Positions 49,900-59,064 of a DNA stretch of 64,000 nt are shown here, in pieces. Under the pieces are notes generated by a model. It was not told where the DNA came from. It saw only the letters and a program-made list of their open reading frames with translations, and did no database searches. The position numbers and the translations under genes were made by a program. How positions within the stretch are numbered: position 1 is the stretch's first letter; each line of letters starts with the position of its first letter. This stretch comes from Candidatus Thorarchaeota archaeon (lineage in GTDB: Archaea; Asgardarchaeota; Thorarchaeia; Thorarchaeales; Thorarchaeaceae). Location of the stretch: assembly GCA_016933575.1 (NCBI GenBank), contig JAFGAR010000081.1, positions 124,001-188,000 of the forward strand. The letters run 5' to 3'.

Positions 49900-50559
49900 A
49901 TGGGTGATCCACGCAGACAGAAGAAAAAGTACGTATCTCCTAAACGCCCCTTTGATACTGATCGATTTGAGCAAGAACTCCAGCTGGTCGGTACTTATGG
50001 AATGCGAAACAAGAAAGAACTTTGGGGTCATAGAACTGAGTTGTCCAACTACCGAAGACAGGCTCGAAACCTACTTGCTCTCCCACCTTCAGAGAGAGCT
50101 CAACTTGAGAAGGAGCTTGTTCAAAAACTCATTCGAATCGGTATTCTCACAGCAGAACCCACTCTAGATAGTGTTCTTGACCTTACATTGGATGACCTTC
50201 TAGAAAGACGCTTACAGACTATTGTCTTTAGAAAAGGATATTCTGCATCTATGCATCATGCACGACAACTTGTCACTCATGGGCACATTGGTCTTGATGG
50301 CGCACGAATAACCACTCCTGCCAGACTAATCACAATTAAAGAAGCTGAAAGAATCGCTTACACAGCCAAGTCCCCATTGAATGATCAATCCCATCCTGCA
50401 AGGATTGCTGCATCAGATGCAGCTACAAGGATATCAGCCGTTCCTGAGGATGTTGAACCTGAACGTGAACGTGAACGTCCACGACGTAGATTAGAGGGTA
50501 AGGAAGAACCTGTGACAAATGAAGATATAGACGAGATTGGAGATGAAGCACTTGAGTAG
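49900..50559 (+). CDS. rps4: Ribosomal protein S4 (uS4) with acidic/basic C-terminal tail
   Basis: [43 protein letters not shown]4 RNA-binding [18 protein letters not shown]. Confidence 0.96.
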   Translation: MGDPRRQKKKYVSPKRPFDTDRFEQELQLVGTYGMRNKKELWGHRTELSNYRRQARNLLALPPSERAQLEKELVQKLIRIGILTAEPTLDSVLDLTLDDLLERRLQTIVFRKGYSASMHHARQLVTHGHIGLDGARITTPARLITIKEAERIAYTAKSPLNDQSHPARIAASDAATRISAVPEDVEPERERERPRRRLEGKEEPVTNEDIDEIGDEALE

Positions 50560-50953
50560 TGAAGAAAAGCGGGACAAATGGGCAATTGCTCATATTTTCG
50601 CATCATATAACGATACAATCATACATGTGACAGACATCACAGGTGCTGAGACCTTAGCACGATATTCAGGTGGAATGATGGTAAAAGCTGATAGGAATGA
50701 ATCATCACCACATGCAGCAATGCAAGCAGCATTTCAAGCCGCACGCGAAGCAAAAGACAAAGGTATCTATGGCATTCATATCCGTGTTCGCGCTCCCGGC
50801 GGGTCTGGTCCAAAGACACCCGGTCCAGGAGCTCAAGCTGCAATTCGTGCCCTTAGCCGAGCAGGTCTCAGAATTGGAATAATCGATGAAGTCACTCCTA
50901 TTCCTCATGATGGGACTCGAAAGGCTGGCGGGCGTCGCGGTAGACGAGTGTAG
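50537..50953 (+). CDS. rps11: Ribosomal protein S11 (uS11)
   Basis: [37 protein letters not shown]...[32 protein letters not shown]. Confidence 0.97.
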   Translation: MEMKHLSSEEKRDKWAIAHIFASYNDTIIHVTDITGAETLARYSGGMMVKADRNESSPHAAMQAAFQAAREAKDKGIYGIHIRVRAPGGSGPKTPGPGAQAAIRALSRAGLRIGIIDEVTPIPHDGTRKAGGRRGRRV

Positions 50954-50987
50954 AACTCTCAGGTCTTAACTCACCTTTTATCCAAAT

Positions 50988-52322
50988 TCAGAGGCTATGC
51001 CATTTTTCGATCAGATGCTTTGGTCTACCTGAGTTTCTATGTTCATTTCTTGCAAAGGGTCGTGTCAGGTGTCTTTGCGCACTAAGAGGCGGAAGGTACA
51101 ATCCTATCTCAATAGGTCTCTCTTTGTGAGTCTCAATTTTGTTCATGGTTGCTCCTCTGAATCCGCATTTATCGCATTTGTATCCTTTTCCTCGACCTGC
51201 GCTCTTCATCCGGCGTAAGCAATGTGGACATAGTGGATTCAATGATTGAATCAGAGGTGATAATTTTAGAACCTCAAGTCCTTCCACATTTAGAGTAAGC
51301 CCATGTGTTTTTGATCTTGGTCGTACATTCACATGTAATCTAATCTCGTCATTTCTACGCAGTTTCATAACAGTTTCCCGAAAACTACGGGTCGGCTCAT
51401 ACGCAGCACAGTCAATTACAGACTTACGGTCAGTAATTTTGAAGATGACATACCCCCCCTCCATCATCCTCGGCGGGGTCTCCACGAACCCGTGAACAAT
51501 AGCGGCCATGTATGGTCTCAGGTCTCCGATGCTCATCGTATGTACGAGGTGTTCTCCAGTTCCCTGGTTTGTTCTGAAGACTGTCCATCTTTCAACCTTC
51601 TGTTCACTCTTAATATAACTAGCAGCTCTGATAACCGACTTGGCAGTCTCTCCACGGATTCCATAAAGAACTGGGTCCGGACCATGAGGTTCTATGAGAA
51701 TTCTATACTTTTTATCATCCACGTTTGAAAAGACACTATCTCCCATCTTTTCATCCATTTGTTTGACAGATAGAGCATCTACACCCCGTGTATCTCCACA
51801 CTGATCCATTGAACGATAGGCAATATACTCGTACGTATGATCCCTCAAGAGCTGGTTTCCTATCGATGCCAGTCCTCCAATCAAGCCTCGACCGTTTCCA
51901 CTTGAATAATGTACGAGATTATGTTCATCGATTATCCTCTTGGCAAGTGCAATAGGAATTGTTCTCCAGAGTGCTTTCTTTGAGAATCTACTAATCGCTT
52001 CAGGAATCTTTCCTGTTACAATGACAACACCAGGATTCGTGTTAGGGTATAATCTATCTACATAGTCGTTGATCATTAGCTCAATCTGATGCAGAATCTC
52101 ATCTGGTTCAATTGTATCTGTGGTAAATCGTAGAGATACAGCTCCATTTCCTCTTGTTCTGAAAGGGATACCCGGATTCAATCTGATTAGGTTAGGATAA
52201 TCATTCCAATTGACAGAATGCTTTGAGAGATATTCAACCAAGAGACTTGCAAAGTGAGTTGTGCAACCACCACTAGGACTGTCGATGTCATCAAGACCTA
52301 GGTGGATCTCTTCTTCGCTCAT
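50988..52322 (-). CDS. tiaS: tRNA(Ile2) 2-agmatinylcytidine synthetase
   Basis: HLGLDDIDSPSGGCTTHFASLLVEYL, GNGRGLIGGLASIG, C-terminal zinc ribbon CPHCLRRM...CDKCGFRG. Confidence 0.9.
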   Translation of the reverse strand: MSEEEIHLGLDDIDSPSGGCTTHFASLLVEYLSKHSVNWNDYPNLIRLNPGIPFRTRGNGAVSLRFTTDTIEPDEILHQIELMINDYVDRLYPNTNPGVVIVTGKIPEAISRFSKKALWRTIPIALAKRIIDEHNLVHYSSGNGRGLIGGLASIGNQLLRDHTYEYIAYRSMDQCGDTRGVDALSVKQMDEKMGDSVFSNVDDKKYRILIEPHGPDPVLYGIRGETAKSVIRAASYIKSEQKVERWTVFRTNQGTGEHLVHTMSIGDLRPYMAAIVHGFVETPPRMMEGGYVIFKITDRKSVIDCAAYEPTRSFRETVMKLRRNDEIRLHVNVRPRSKTHGLTLNVEGLEVLKLSPLIQSLNPLCPHCLRRMKSAGRGKGYKCDKCGFRGATMNKIETHKERPIEIGLYLPPLSAQRHLTRPFARNEHRNSGRPKHLIEKWHSL

Positions 52323-52591
52323 ACTTCTCTCTTCCGGCATTCATAACATATTGTTGATTCATCTATCTTAGTTCCGTGGTCCTCACAGACAAGTTTTCCA
52401 CAGACATTGCAGGCTCTAGCAGCCAGATATTCACTACAGATGTAGCATCTTGCTTCAATGCAGTTCAAACAGACATTCTCTTCTTGATTAAAACAATCAC
52501 TACAGACTTCTGCTCCACATAGTCTGCATCTCTTGAAATTTTGTCCCTCTTGGTCGCAAATTTCACATACTTTTTGAGATATCAACTGCAT
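52319..52591 (-). CDS. Multi-zinc-finger protein (B-box/HIT-like Cys clusters)
   Basis: CEICDQEGQNFKRCRLCGAEVCSDC...CYICSEYLAARACNVCGKLVCEDHG...CYEC; start inferred. Confidence 0.7.
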   Translation of the reverse strand: MQLISQKVCEICDQEGQNFKRCRLCGAEVCSDCFNQEENVCLNCIEARCYICSEYLAARACNVCGKLVCEDHGTKIDESTICYECRKREV

Positions 52592-52619
52592 TCTCACAAA
52601 TTCCTCTTGGCTTTGGCTT

Positions 52620-53201
52620 ATGAAAACACAGAAATCCTTTCCCTTTTTGAGTGATGTGAATGGTGAAACTATCTTGTTGAAACAACCTCGTGTTCTCATC
52701 TTTCATGCTGACCAATGTGACCCAAAGAAATGCACTGGCTTGCGCCTGAATAGGATGAGAAAGGGGATCATTCTCAAGACGATGAAACAGATTCCTGCCG
52801 GAGGTGTAGTGCTCAATCCAGTCTCAGAGACCGCTCTTTCAAGAACTGATAGGGATGCTATGATTCATTCTGGTCTGATTGCCCTTGACTGTTCTTGGAA
52901 ACTAGCTGAGGACATCTTTGCAAATTCAAAATTAGGTATCCAACGCGCTCTGCCCTTCCTTATCGCTGCAAATCCAGTCAATACTTACAAACCAATCAAA
53001 TTGTCGACAGCTGAAGCTATAGCAGCTGCATTGTATATTGTGGGATTCAAAGAATTTGCAGAGGAAATAATGTCCGTCTTCAAATGGGGTCCAGCATTTC
53101 TCACACTGAATCAAGAGCTCCTTGAAGAGTATTCAAAATGTACCACAAGTAGTGAAGTTGTGGAGATTCAGAAGGAATATCTTGCTCTGCAGAATCGATG
53201 A
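52620..53201 (+). CDS. tsr3: Tsr3 family (DUF367) rRNA aminocarboxypropyltransferase
   Basis: HADQCDPKKCTGLRLNR, LDCSWK, RALPFLIAANPVNTYKPIKLSTAEAIAAALYIVGF. Confidence 0.92.
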   Translation: MKTQKSFPFLSDVNGETILLKQPRVLIFHADQCDPKKCTGLRLNRMRKGIILKTMKQIPAGGVVLNPVSETALSRTDRDAMIHSGLIALDCSWKLAEDIFANSKLGIQRALPFLIAANPVNTYKPIKLSTAEAIAAALYIVGFKEFAEEIMSVFKWGPAFLTLNQELLEEYSKCTTSSEVVEIQKEYLALQNR

Positions 53202-53209
53202 TTGATATA

Positions 53210-53568
53210 ATGTAGCTCTGGTCCAGTGAGTAACCCCAATTCTGTTCCACCCATGACTGTCGCCAGTCTTGGATCTTGCAACATCGAACTATGCTTCCTA
53301 CCCTACACCTCAGGCCGACACTTCAACAGTGTATTCTTGGAATTGCTCAACCGGTGGTGGGTCGTTTAAACCTGTCCAACTGAGTTCTCAACAGATTTAG
53401 GTTCTGTATCATTGTCGTTTCTCATTTGGGGGTGTCGTTTCTGTTCCCAGAGCGAGACTCTCGCCTCCTTGCTTTCACAAGACCGGTGTCGACACGAGTC
53501 GGGAGTTTCCTCAGCTCTTGTCCTCACGGACAAGTACCGTCAGTTGCGCTTTTGCTCCAGAGCTACAT
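53210..53568 (-). ncRNA. rnpB: RNase P RNA
   Basis: P1 ATGTAGCTCTGG/CCAGAGCTACAT closes the ends; GCTGAGGAAACTCCCGACTC (CR-I-like), GGGAACAGAAAC (CR-II/III-like), GGAACAGAATTGGGGTTAC (CR-V-like). Confidence 0.9.
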
Positions 53569-53589
53569 CCCTCTCACAGGGATTTTGTT

Positions 53590-53598
53590 GATAAAAAG
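53590..53598 (-). promoter_or_regulatory. Putative TATA box for RNase P RNA
   Basis: CTTTTTATC on minus strand, about 26 nt upstream of the P1 5' end. Confidence 0.45.
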
Positions 53599-53617
53599 TT
53601 GGTTAATGCTTCAGACT

Positions 53618-54628
53618 CTACTCATTATCTGCATGTTTCTTCCACATCTGTGGATATCGTCCCCGCTCCATTAAGACACGTTCACTAGTGGCAACTATGC
53701 CGCTCTTTGCTTTAGCAATTCTCTCACTGATATCATTACTTTTAGCTAGTGCGACCGCCTCATCTTTCAATGTCCTGATGACAACCATAGTTCCCCTCTT
53801 TATTCCTGTACTGAGAGAAATGACTCCAGTTGCAGCAAGATTTGCACCATGGCAGATAGCGTCTACTGCGCTGTCACGTATCTTGATGAAGGGTAGGTGA
53901 CTAAGTGCAAATTCTACAGGCAGGAGATACTTTCGAATAAAGGTCTCATCACCATCTTCCTTCCAGAAAATGTATGCATCTTTGAGATCGTAGAGAGAGC
54001 AAAGGTGTTCACCCTCTCTGAAAGAGCCAACCCGGGTTCTTCTCAGTTCTCTCATATGCCCACCAACACCTAGGGCTTCACCAATATCAAAGCAGAGTTT
54101 TCTCACATATGTTCCTGCTTGACAACCAACGCGAAAGAGTACGACTCTGCCCTTTATCTCCAAGATATTGTTGTAGTATATCTCACGAACCCTCATCACT
54201 CTCTTTACAGAGGATCTCAGAGGTGGTTTCTGATACAACTTACCAGTGAATTCATTGAACACTCTTCGTATATCTTCCTCTGAAGCTGCGTGGTGAAGCT
54301 CAAGAACACAGACATACTCTTTGCCTGCATGGAGAAGTGCTTGCATTGCCTTTGTGGCATTTCCAATACCTACAGGCAGAATTCCTGTCACGCCAGGATC
54401 TAATGTTCCTCCATGACCAACTCGATCGACGTTGAGTATCTTCCGTACCCACGTTGCTACTTCATGACTCGTTGGTCCTGCAGGCTTATCTAGGACAATA
54501 ACACCGTTCTCAAGTAGAAACTCGATCGGTAGATTATCCAGAGATAAAAATCCATGTTCGGGATTGGTTGTGTCTGAAGCTCTGAGAATTTCCTCACGAG
54601 GTTGGTCTGCAGGCAAGAAGCCTCCCAT
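53618..54628 (-). CDS. cbf5: tRNA/rRNA pseudouridine synthase Cbf5 (TruB family, H/ACA)
   Basis: VLDKPAGPTSHEVATWVRKILNVDRVGHGGTLDPGVTGILPVGIG; PUA domain at C-terminus. Confidence 0.95.
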   Translation of the reverse strand: MGGFLPADQPREEILRASDTTNPEHGFLSLDNLPIEFLLENGVIVLDKPAGPTSHEVATWVRKILNVDRVGHGGTLDPGVTGILPVGIGNATKAMQALLHAGKEYVCVLELHHAASEEDIRRVFNEFTGKLYQKPPLRSSVKRVMRVREIYYNNILEIKGRVVLFRVGCQAGTYVRKLCFDIGEALGVGGHMRELRRTRVGSFREGEHLCSLYDLKDAYIFWKEDGDETFIRKYLLPVEFALSHLPFIKIRDSAVDAICHGANLAATGVISLSTGIKRGTMVVIRTLKDEAVALAKSNDISERIAKAKSGIVATSERVLMERGRYPQMWKKHADNE

Positions 54629-54665
54629 TATCAGACACTCCTATTATCTATAGATTCAGTCAGCA

Positions 54666-54983
54666 TTAAATTCGAATCTTCTCTCTGAACTTTTGTGTGA
54701 GACCTGCATCTGTTAGTGCTTTTTCAACAGCCTCATCATTAGCTCCAGAAGAGATTGGAAGAACTGTTTCTAAAGGTTCAAGGTGTCTAATATTGCAACT
54801 GCGTCTCCTGACACCACTGATATGCTTAGGTCCAGTAACCACTACATAGTTCTTATCCTTCACTTCCACAACAACACAGTAGCTACCGGTTTCGCGGCCT
54901 ACTATCTTCACACAAGTTCTTCCTATATCGTACAATTTCATAGCAATGCACCTCGCCTTGTCCATAGTCTGCATCCGAGTCAC
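54666..54983 (-). CDS. rpl14e: Ribosomal protein L14e (eL14)
   Basis: MKLYDIGRTCVKIVGRETGSYCVVVEVKDKNYVVVTGPKHISGVRRRSCNIRHLEPL; exact start uncertain. Confidence 0.92.
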   Translation of the reverse strand: MTRMQTMDKARCIAMKLYDIGRTCVKIVGRETGSYCVVVEVKDKNYVVVTGPKHISGVRRRSCNIRHLEPLETVLPISSGANDEAVEKALTDAGLTQKFREKIRI

Positions 54984-55070
54984 CTCGGTGTATCATCCAT
55001 TTAGACTGGGAGAATATTGCTCCCTCAAAATATTTACAATAAGAGCTTTCCGCTAGAGCTTGATTCTTCT

Positions 55071-55616
55071 CTATTTTGCCTCTCTAGCAAAGAAGGTCTC
55101 AACTGCTGTAATAATGATCTTGTTGACATCCTCTAGGGTGTAGATGCCTGTATTGAGAATGAGATCGTATATTGAGAGGTCCGAGACATCGACTTTGTAA
55201 TATTCCTCGTATCTTGCTTTTTCACTACCCTCTCGTACAATTGTTTCACGCCGTGCATACTCAAAGTCTGAATTATCTCTTGCAGCGATTCGTTTTATTC
55301 TCACTTCTAATGGTGCAGTGAGAAGAATTTTCAGATCTGCGTGCTCTCTAGCCATCCAAGCCGCGAGTTGCCCGTCAATGACAGCGTTCCCCTTCTCAGC
55401 CTCAATTCGTTGTGTATCATCAATAAGTCGATCAATCTCCCCATCGCCTTCAGCTACTCTGCAGAATTCTTCAAGAGTCATTCCCCTCTCCTTAGCAAGT
55501 TTGCGGAATGCATCTCCTGCAGATACTCGTCTTAGATTGAAGTGTTTTGCAACAGCATTAGCAACTGAGCTCTTACCAGTTCCGTGAAGTCCGCCAATGG
55601 TAATGACTCGCTTCAT
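55071..55616 (-). CDS. cmk: Cytidylate kinase
   Basis: ITIGGLHGTGKSSVANAVAKHFNLRRVSAGDAFR; operon position next to L14e/L34e. Confidence 0.93.
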   Translation of the reverse strand: MKRVITIGGLHGTGKSSVANAVAKHFNLRRVSAGDAFRKLAKERGMTLEEFCRVAEGDGEIDRLIDDTQRIEAEKGNAVIDGQLAAWMAREHADLKILLTAPLEVRIKRIAARDNSDFEYARRETIVREGSEKARYEEYYKVDVSDLSIYDLILNTGIYTLEDVNKIIITAVETFFAREAK

Positions 55617-55620
55617 TATG

Positions 55621-55893
55621 CTACTCTCGTATCTTGTTTATTGTTGCGCGGCGTACAGCTTGTGATGAGTAGACGCCACCATAAGGACGATTAGGTCGTT
55701 TCGCAGAACGACTGGCCTTTCTACTAAGCCCGAACATGGATTTCTTAGGTAGTTGTAGTTCTGAACCAGTCAATGAACATATGCCACCGGTCTTGAAGAA
55801 CTTCTGACGATGAACTACTTTTCTTCCACCAGGAGTCTTCACTATACGATTTGCTCTTCCTCTTGTTAAATTACCAGGTCGTGGCATCTTCAA
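55621..55893 (-). CDS. rpl34e: Ribosomal protein L34e (eL34)
   Basis: MPRPGNLTRGRANRIVKTPGGRKVVH...RPNRPYGGVYSSQAVRRA. Confidence 0.95.
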   Translation of the reverse strand: MKMPRPGNLTRGRANRIVKTPGGRKVVHRQKFFKTGGICSLTGSELQLPKKSMFGLSRKASRSAKRPNRPYGGVYSSQAVRRATINKIRE

Positions 55894-55971
55894 ACACCAT
55901 TCTATTCTATTTAATGGGACGCTCTTTTCTTCTCTTTTAAGGAAAGCGGTGAGTCGGTTTCTCTTTCTGAA

Positions 55972-56538
55972 TTATTGAGCGGTCATGACCTGAGTGCCCA
56001 TGATACGCTGAAGAATACTTGAGAGTCCTAGACCTACAAGGAAGTAGAATGCATAATATGTCAGTCCAAAACCGGCTGCTGTTCCGATTCCTGCCAGTCC
56101 CTCAAAGAAGGGTAGTACTTTCTGAATGTTGAAAGGTAGGACCGCGACTATCATATCTATACCCCCTTCAGTATAGAAACCTCTTAGAATCGTGAATATC
56201 AGCATGAATGGGATGAGGAATATCAGAGATGGTTTGCAACGGGCACCAAGTTGTTCTCTCTGTATTCGATCTATGTATGCCTTTCTTCTCTTCACTTTCT
56301 TGAGTAATTTCTCATTCTGCGTTCGTCGAGCCTCTTTCTCCATCTCTTGGTACTGCTTGATCTCTGTCTGATGGCGCTGCAATCGTCTCATATCTGTGAA
56401 TCGTCGCATAGCAAGGTTACTCAATGTCGATACGAACATAGAGATCATTAAGATGAATGGTCCTGACAATGGTGGGGTTCGAAATATCTGAAAGGTCGTT
56501 GCGAACCAGATTGCAAAGTCAGTGAAGAGATCCTGCAA
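55972..56538 (-). CDS. DUF106/EMC3-like membrane insertase (Oxa1 superfamily)
   Basis: N-terminal TM, charged coiled coil, C-terminal TMs; canonical archaeal position between adk and L34e. Confidence 0.85.
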   Translation of the reverse strand: MQDLFTDFAIWFATTFQIFRTPPLSGPFILMISMFVSTLSNLAMRRFTDMRRLQRHQTEIKQYQEMEKEARRTQNEKLLKKVKRRKAYIDRIQREQLGARCKPSLIFLIPFMLIFTILRGFYTEGGIDMIVAVLPFNIQKVLPFFEGLAGIGTAAGFGLTYYAFYFLVGLGLSSILQRIMGTQVMTAQ

Positions 56539-56545
56539 TAGTATT

Positions 56546-57136
56546 CTACTCCATTATTGTTTCAGCCAATTCTTTAGCAGCTTCCTCTACTTTACCTTCT
56601 CGGTTTTTAATGATTCGAACCGTTGAGCCTGTAATTGTTCCCACTGACACTGCAGCACCTCTACACATCTCTTGATGAATCTGTATATCCGTGACTGCCT
56701 GTGCATCGCGAGTTCGAGTTTCATCACTACTTCTTCTACTGGCAATCTTATCAGAATCTGCTTCTACAAGCACAACCGTCTTTGGTTGAATTGCTCTCAC
56801 TACCCACTCGGGGAGTCCAATCAAGTACCCATTGTTTGTTTGAATAAGTGTGTGCGTATCTACAATCACCTTTGCAGATTTGGCCTTCTCAGCAATAGCC
56901 TCTCCTGCAAGTTTCTGATTTGCTCTTTGCTGCGCGGTAGGCATCTTCCGCATCTCATCACGGTCCTTGACTTGGCCTGCTTTCACTGCGACTTCAAACA
57001 TCTCAGTTCCAAAATTCAATACTAGGACGTCTTCGCCATATTTCTCTTTGACGATGTCCACTGCGGTGTTGATCACAGTGGTCTTTCCAACACCTGGGAT
57101 ACCTGTTACAATCACAATGTTTCTAGACTCGCTCAT
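56546..57136 (-). CDS. adkA: Archaeal adenylate kinase
   Basis: IVIVTGIPGVGKTTVINTA...NFGTEMFEVA...KDRDEMRKM. Confidence 0.95.
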   Translation of the reverse strand: MSESRNIVIVTGIPGVGKTTVINTAVDIVKEKYGEDVLVLNFGTEMFEVAVKAGQVKDRDEMRKMPTAQQRANQKLAGEAIAEKAKSAKVIVDTHTLIQTNNGYLIGLPEWVVRAIQPKTVVLVEADSDKIASRRSSDETRTRDAQAVTDIQIHQEMCRGAAVSVGTITGSTVRIIKNREGKVEEAAKELAETIME

Positions 57137-57211
57137 CGGGGCTGTTCACCTTTTCGATGATTTGGCCTCACGGTCAAATGAGGTGGTTATAATTCCTTCT
57201 GTGCATGAAAA

Positions 57212-58198
57212 TCAACCAAGTTCTGCGAATCGTTTTAGCATTCGACAGATTATGAGAGCAATCCAGAGGTTGTATTCTTTATCCCCACCACCCCTTAACA
57301 TATGTACGGTCCAACTTCCATCATTCTTCTGTTCTTTTGCAAACCACGCAATCCCCTCATCAATACCAGGATACTCGGGAGGAACTCGCAATTTCGAGAG
57401 AGAGTCCAAGGTTGAGAGAATATCTGTGAACCAGAATGGAAATGTTACGCTTGTCCAATACTCTGGAGCTCTTCTGTCAGTATAGCTATCCGTTTTGAAT
57501 ATTCGAGATGCTAGGAGCTCACCTGCGCGAAGAACGTTCTGGTTCATGATATATTCTGGATGAGCTGCAAATGCTCGAAGTACGACTCCAGTGGCTAAAT
57601 GTGATGATGCTCTCTCCCTTCGCGGTTGTACCGGTTCTCTCAATTGCTTTACCTCTCCCCATCTCAGGTGTTCGGTTCTCAGAGGTACTACCCACCCGCC
57701 ATCATCTTGGCGCAGGGAGAGTAACCATTCAAGACCCCGCTTCACGTGGGGGTCTTTAGTGTATCCTGCTTTAATCAGTATCTCCAGAAAAGCAGCAGTA
57801 TAGTTCGGGCTATATTGGTCGAGATAGATTCCTCTGAAATCCCCCTCCTCTGTCTGGTGACTGAAGAGGAACTCTGCGGCTCTTTGAACTGAAGGATGGT
57901 CCTTGTTCAAGAGGTACTTCTCAACAAGCAGACCCAGTTGTCTAAAGGTCTCCAACTGGCTGTATCCTGATATCTCGCGGGGATCTGTCTTCTTCTTTGG
58001 ATACTTCCATGATCCATCTTCTTGTTGTTTTTTTAAAATATTGAGAACTGGAGTCAATTTCCATAGTTCGGTCACTGGACCCATGGTCTCTCCCATTAGA
58101 TCTCGAGAAACCTGATATATTATGGCTCGATTGGAAACTGAATAGAATTGTTGTAGTGGATTGTATTTCAGAAATCGTTCCCAGTTCACATGTATCAA
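57212..58198 (-). CDS. Alpha/alpha-toroid (prenyltransferase/squalene-cyclase repeat) protein
   Basis: Repeats: QEDGSWKYP, QTEEGDFRG, RQDDGGWVVP, KNDGSWTVH. Confidence 0.8.
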   Translation of the reverse strand: MIHVNWERFLKYNPLQQFYSVSNRAIIYQVSRDLMGETMGPVTELWKLTPVLNILKKQQEDGSWKYPKKKTDPREISGYSQLETFRQLGLLVEKYLLNKDHPSVQRAAEFLFSHQTEEGDFRGIYLDQYSPNYTAAFLEILIKAGYTKDPHVKRGLEWLLSLRQDDGGWVVPLRTEHLRWGEVKQLREPVQPRRERASSHLATGVVLRAFAAHPEYIMNQNVLRAGELLASRIFKTDSYTDRRAPEYWTSVTFPFWFTDILSTLDSLSKLRVPPEYPGIDEGIAWFAKEQKNDGSWTVHMLRGGGDKEYNLWIALIICRMLKRFAELG

Positions 58199-58428
58199 CC
58201 TCCCTCAGTATATAGTGGCTAGATGGACTATGTCCTAATGAACTCTACACCTCATTGTTTAGATGAGAACAAAGAAGGGGCCTGGAGCGGTTACAGAGAC
58301 CCCCTTGAACCTATGAAATATGCAATAGCTTTACTAAAAGAGCATAAAAAGACTGGATCTGGTTCTCGATACATAATTTGGATACATTCAAATGATGTCA
58401 TACATTTAGAGAGATGTGGGAGAGGATA

Positions 58429-58992
58429 ATGGGTCTCGAAGTCTTACTTATTGGAACCGTCCTGTTTGTTGCATCAATAATGCTGTTTCTGGTACTACAT
58501 CATGATGTAAGTGCACATCTTGAGAATGAAAAACCATTCTATTTCATGATGCATCCAAAATTATTCCAGATGATTTTTTACATGATGTTCTGGGCATTTC
58601 CAATTAATCTCGGGATTGTTGTTCTATTGTATACAGAATCGATAAGTATACATGAGGCAGGAGGAATAATTACATTCATTTTTTTAATGTGGCCAACATT
58701 CACATATTTCTTCTATAGGAGTCTTAGAGGATTATCATTGAAACTTGGGTTGGTTACTGGACCAAGTATAGAGTCTGATCCTGTTCTTATTGCAAAACTC
58801 AAAATGACTGGATGGATTGGTTCTCTCTTCTCATTTGTTGCCCTATTATTCATCAAGTTATCGGAAACTGAAACAATATTGGAAGTACCATTATTATTCT
58901 TCTCTTTTTTTGGCGTTCCCCTTCTTCTGCCATCTAGGAAATCGCTAGCTATCATTCGTGGAAACCAATTGGAAAAAAATACTAAGAGCTGA
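58429..58992 (+). CDS. Multi-pass membrane protein, unknown
   Basis: Several TM stretches; plus-strand island in a minus-strand ribosomal operon. Confidence 0.6.
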   Translation: MGLEVLLIGTVLFVASIMLFLVLHHDVSAHLENEKPFYFMMHPKLFQMIFYMMFWAFPINLGIVVLLYTESISIHEAGGIITFIFLMWPTFTYFFYRSLRGLSLKLGLVTGPSIESDPVLIAKLKMTGWIGSLFSFVALLFIKLSETETILEVPLLFFSFFGVPLLLPSRKSLAIIRGNQLEKNTKS

Positions 58993-59064
58993 ACTGTGCA
59001 ATTTAAAGAGTAAGAAAGAGAGGTGGATGGAGGTTATCCCCATCCACTTTTCGATAGAATCGTA

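Noticed and set aside
53426-53674. 82-aa plus-strand ORF
   Set aside because: Lies across the RNase P RNA and the end of cbf5; no protein-like signature
56967-57485. 172-aa plus-strand ORF
   Set aside because: Antisense to adk and the toroid gene; no recognisable motif
58223-58429. 68-aa plus-strand ORF
   Set aside because: Weak start context and no recognisable domain; may be the leader of the downstream membrane protein gene, so not listed
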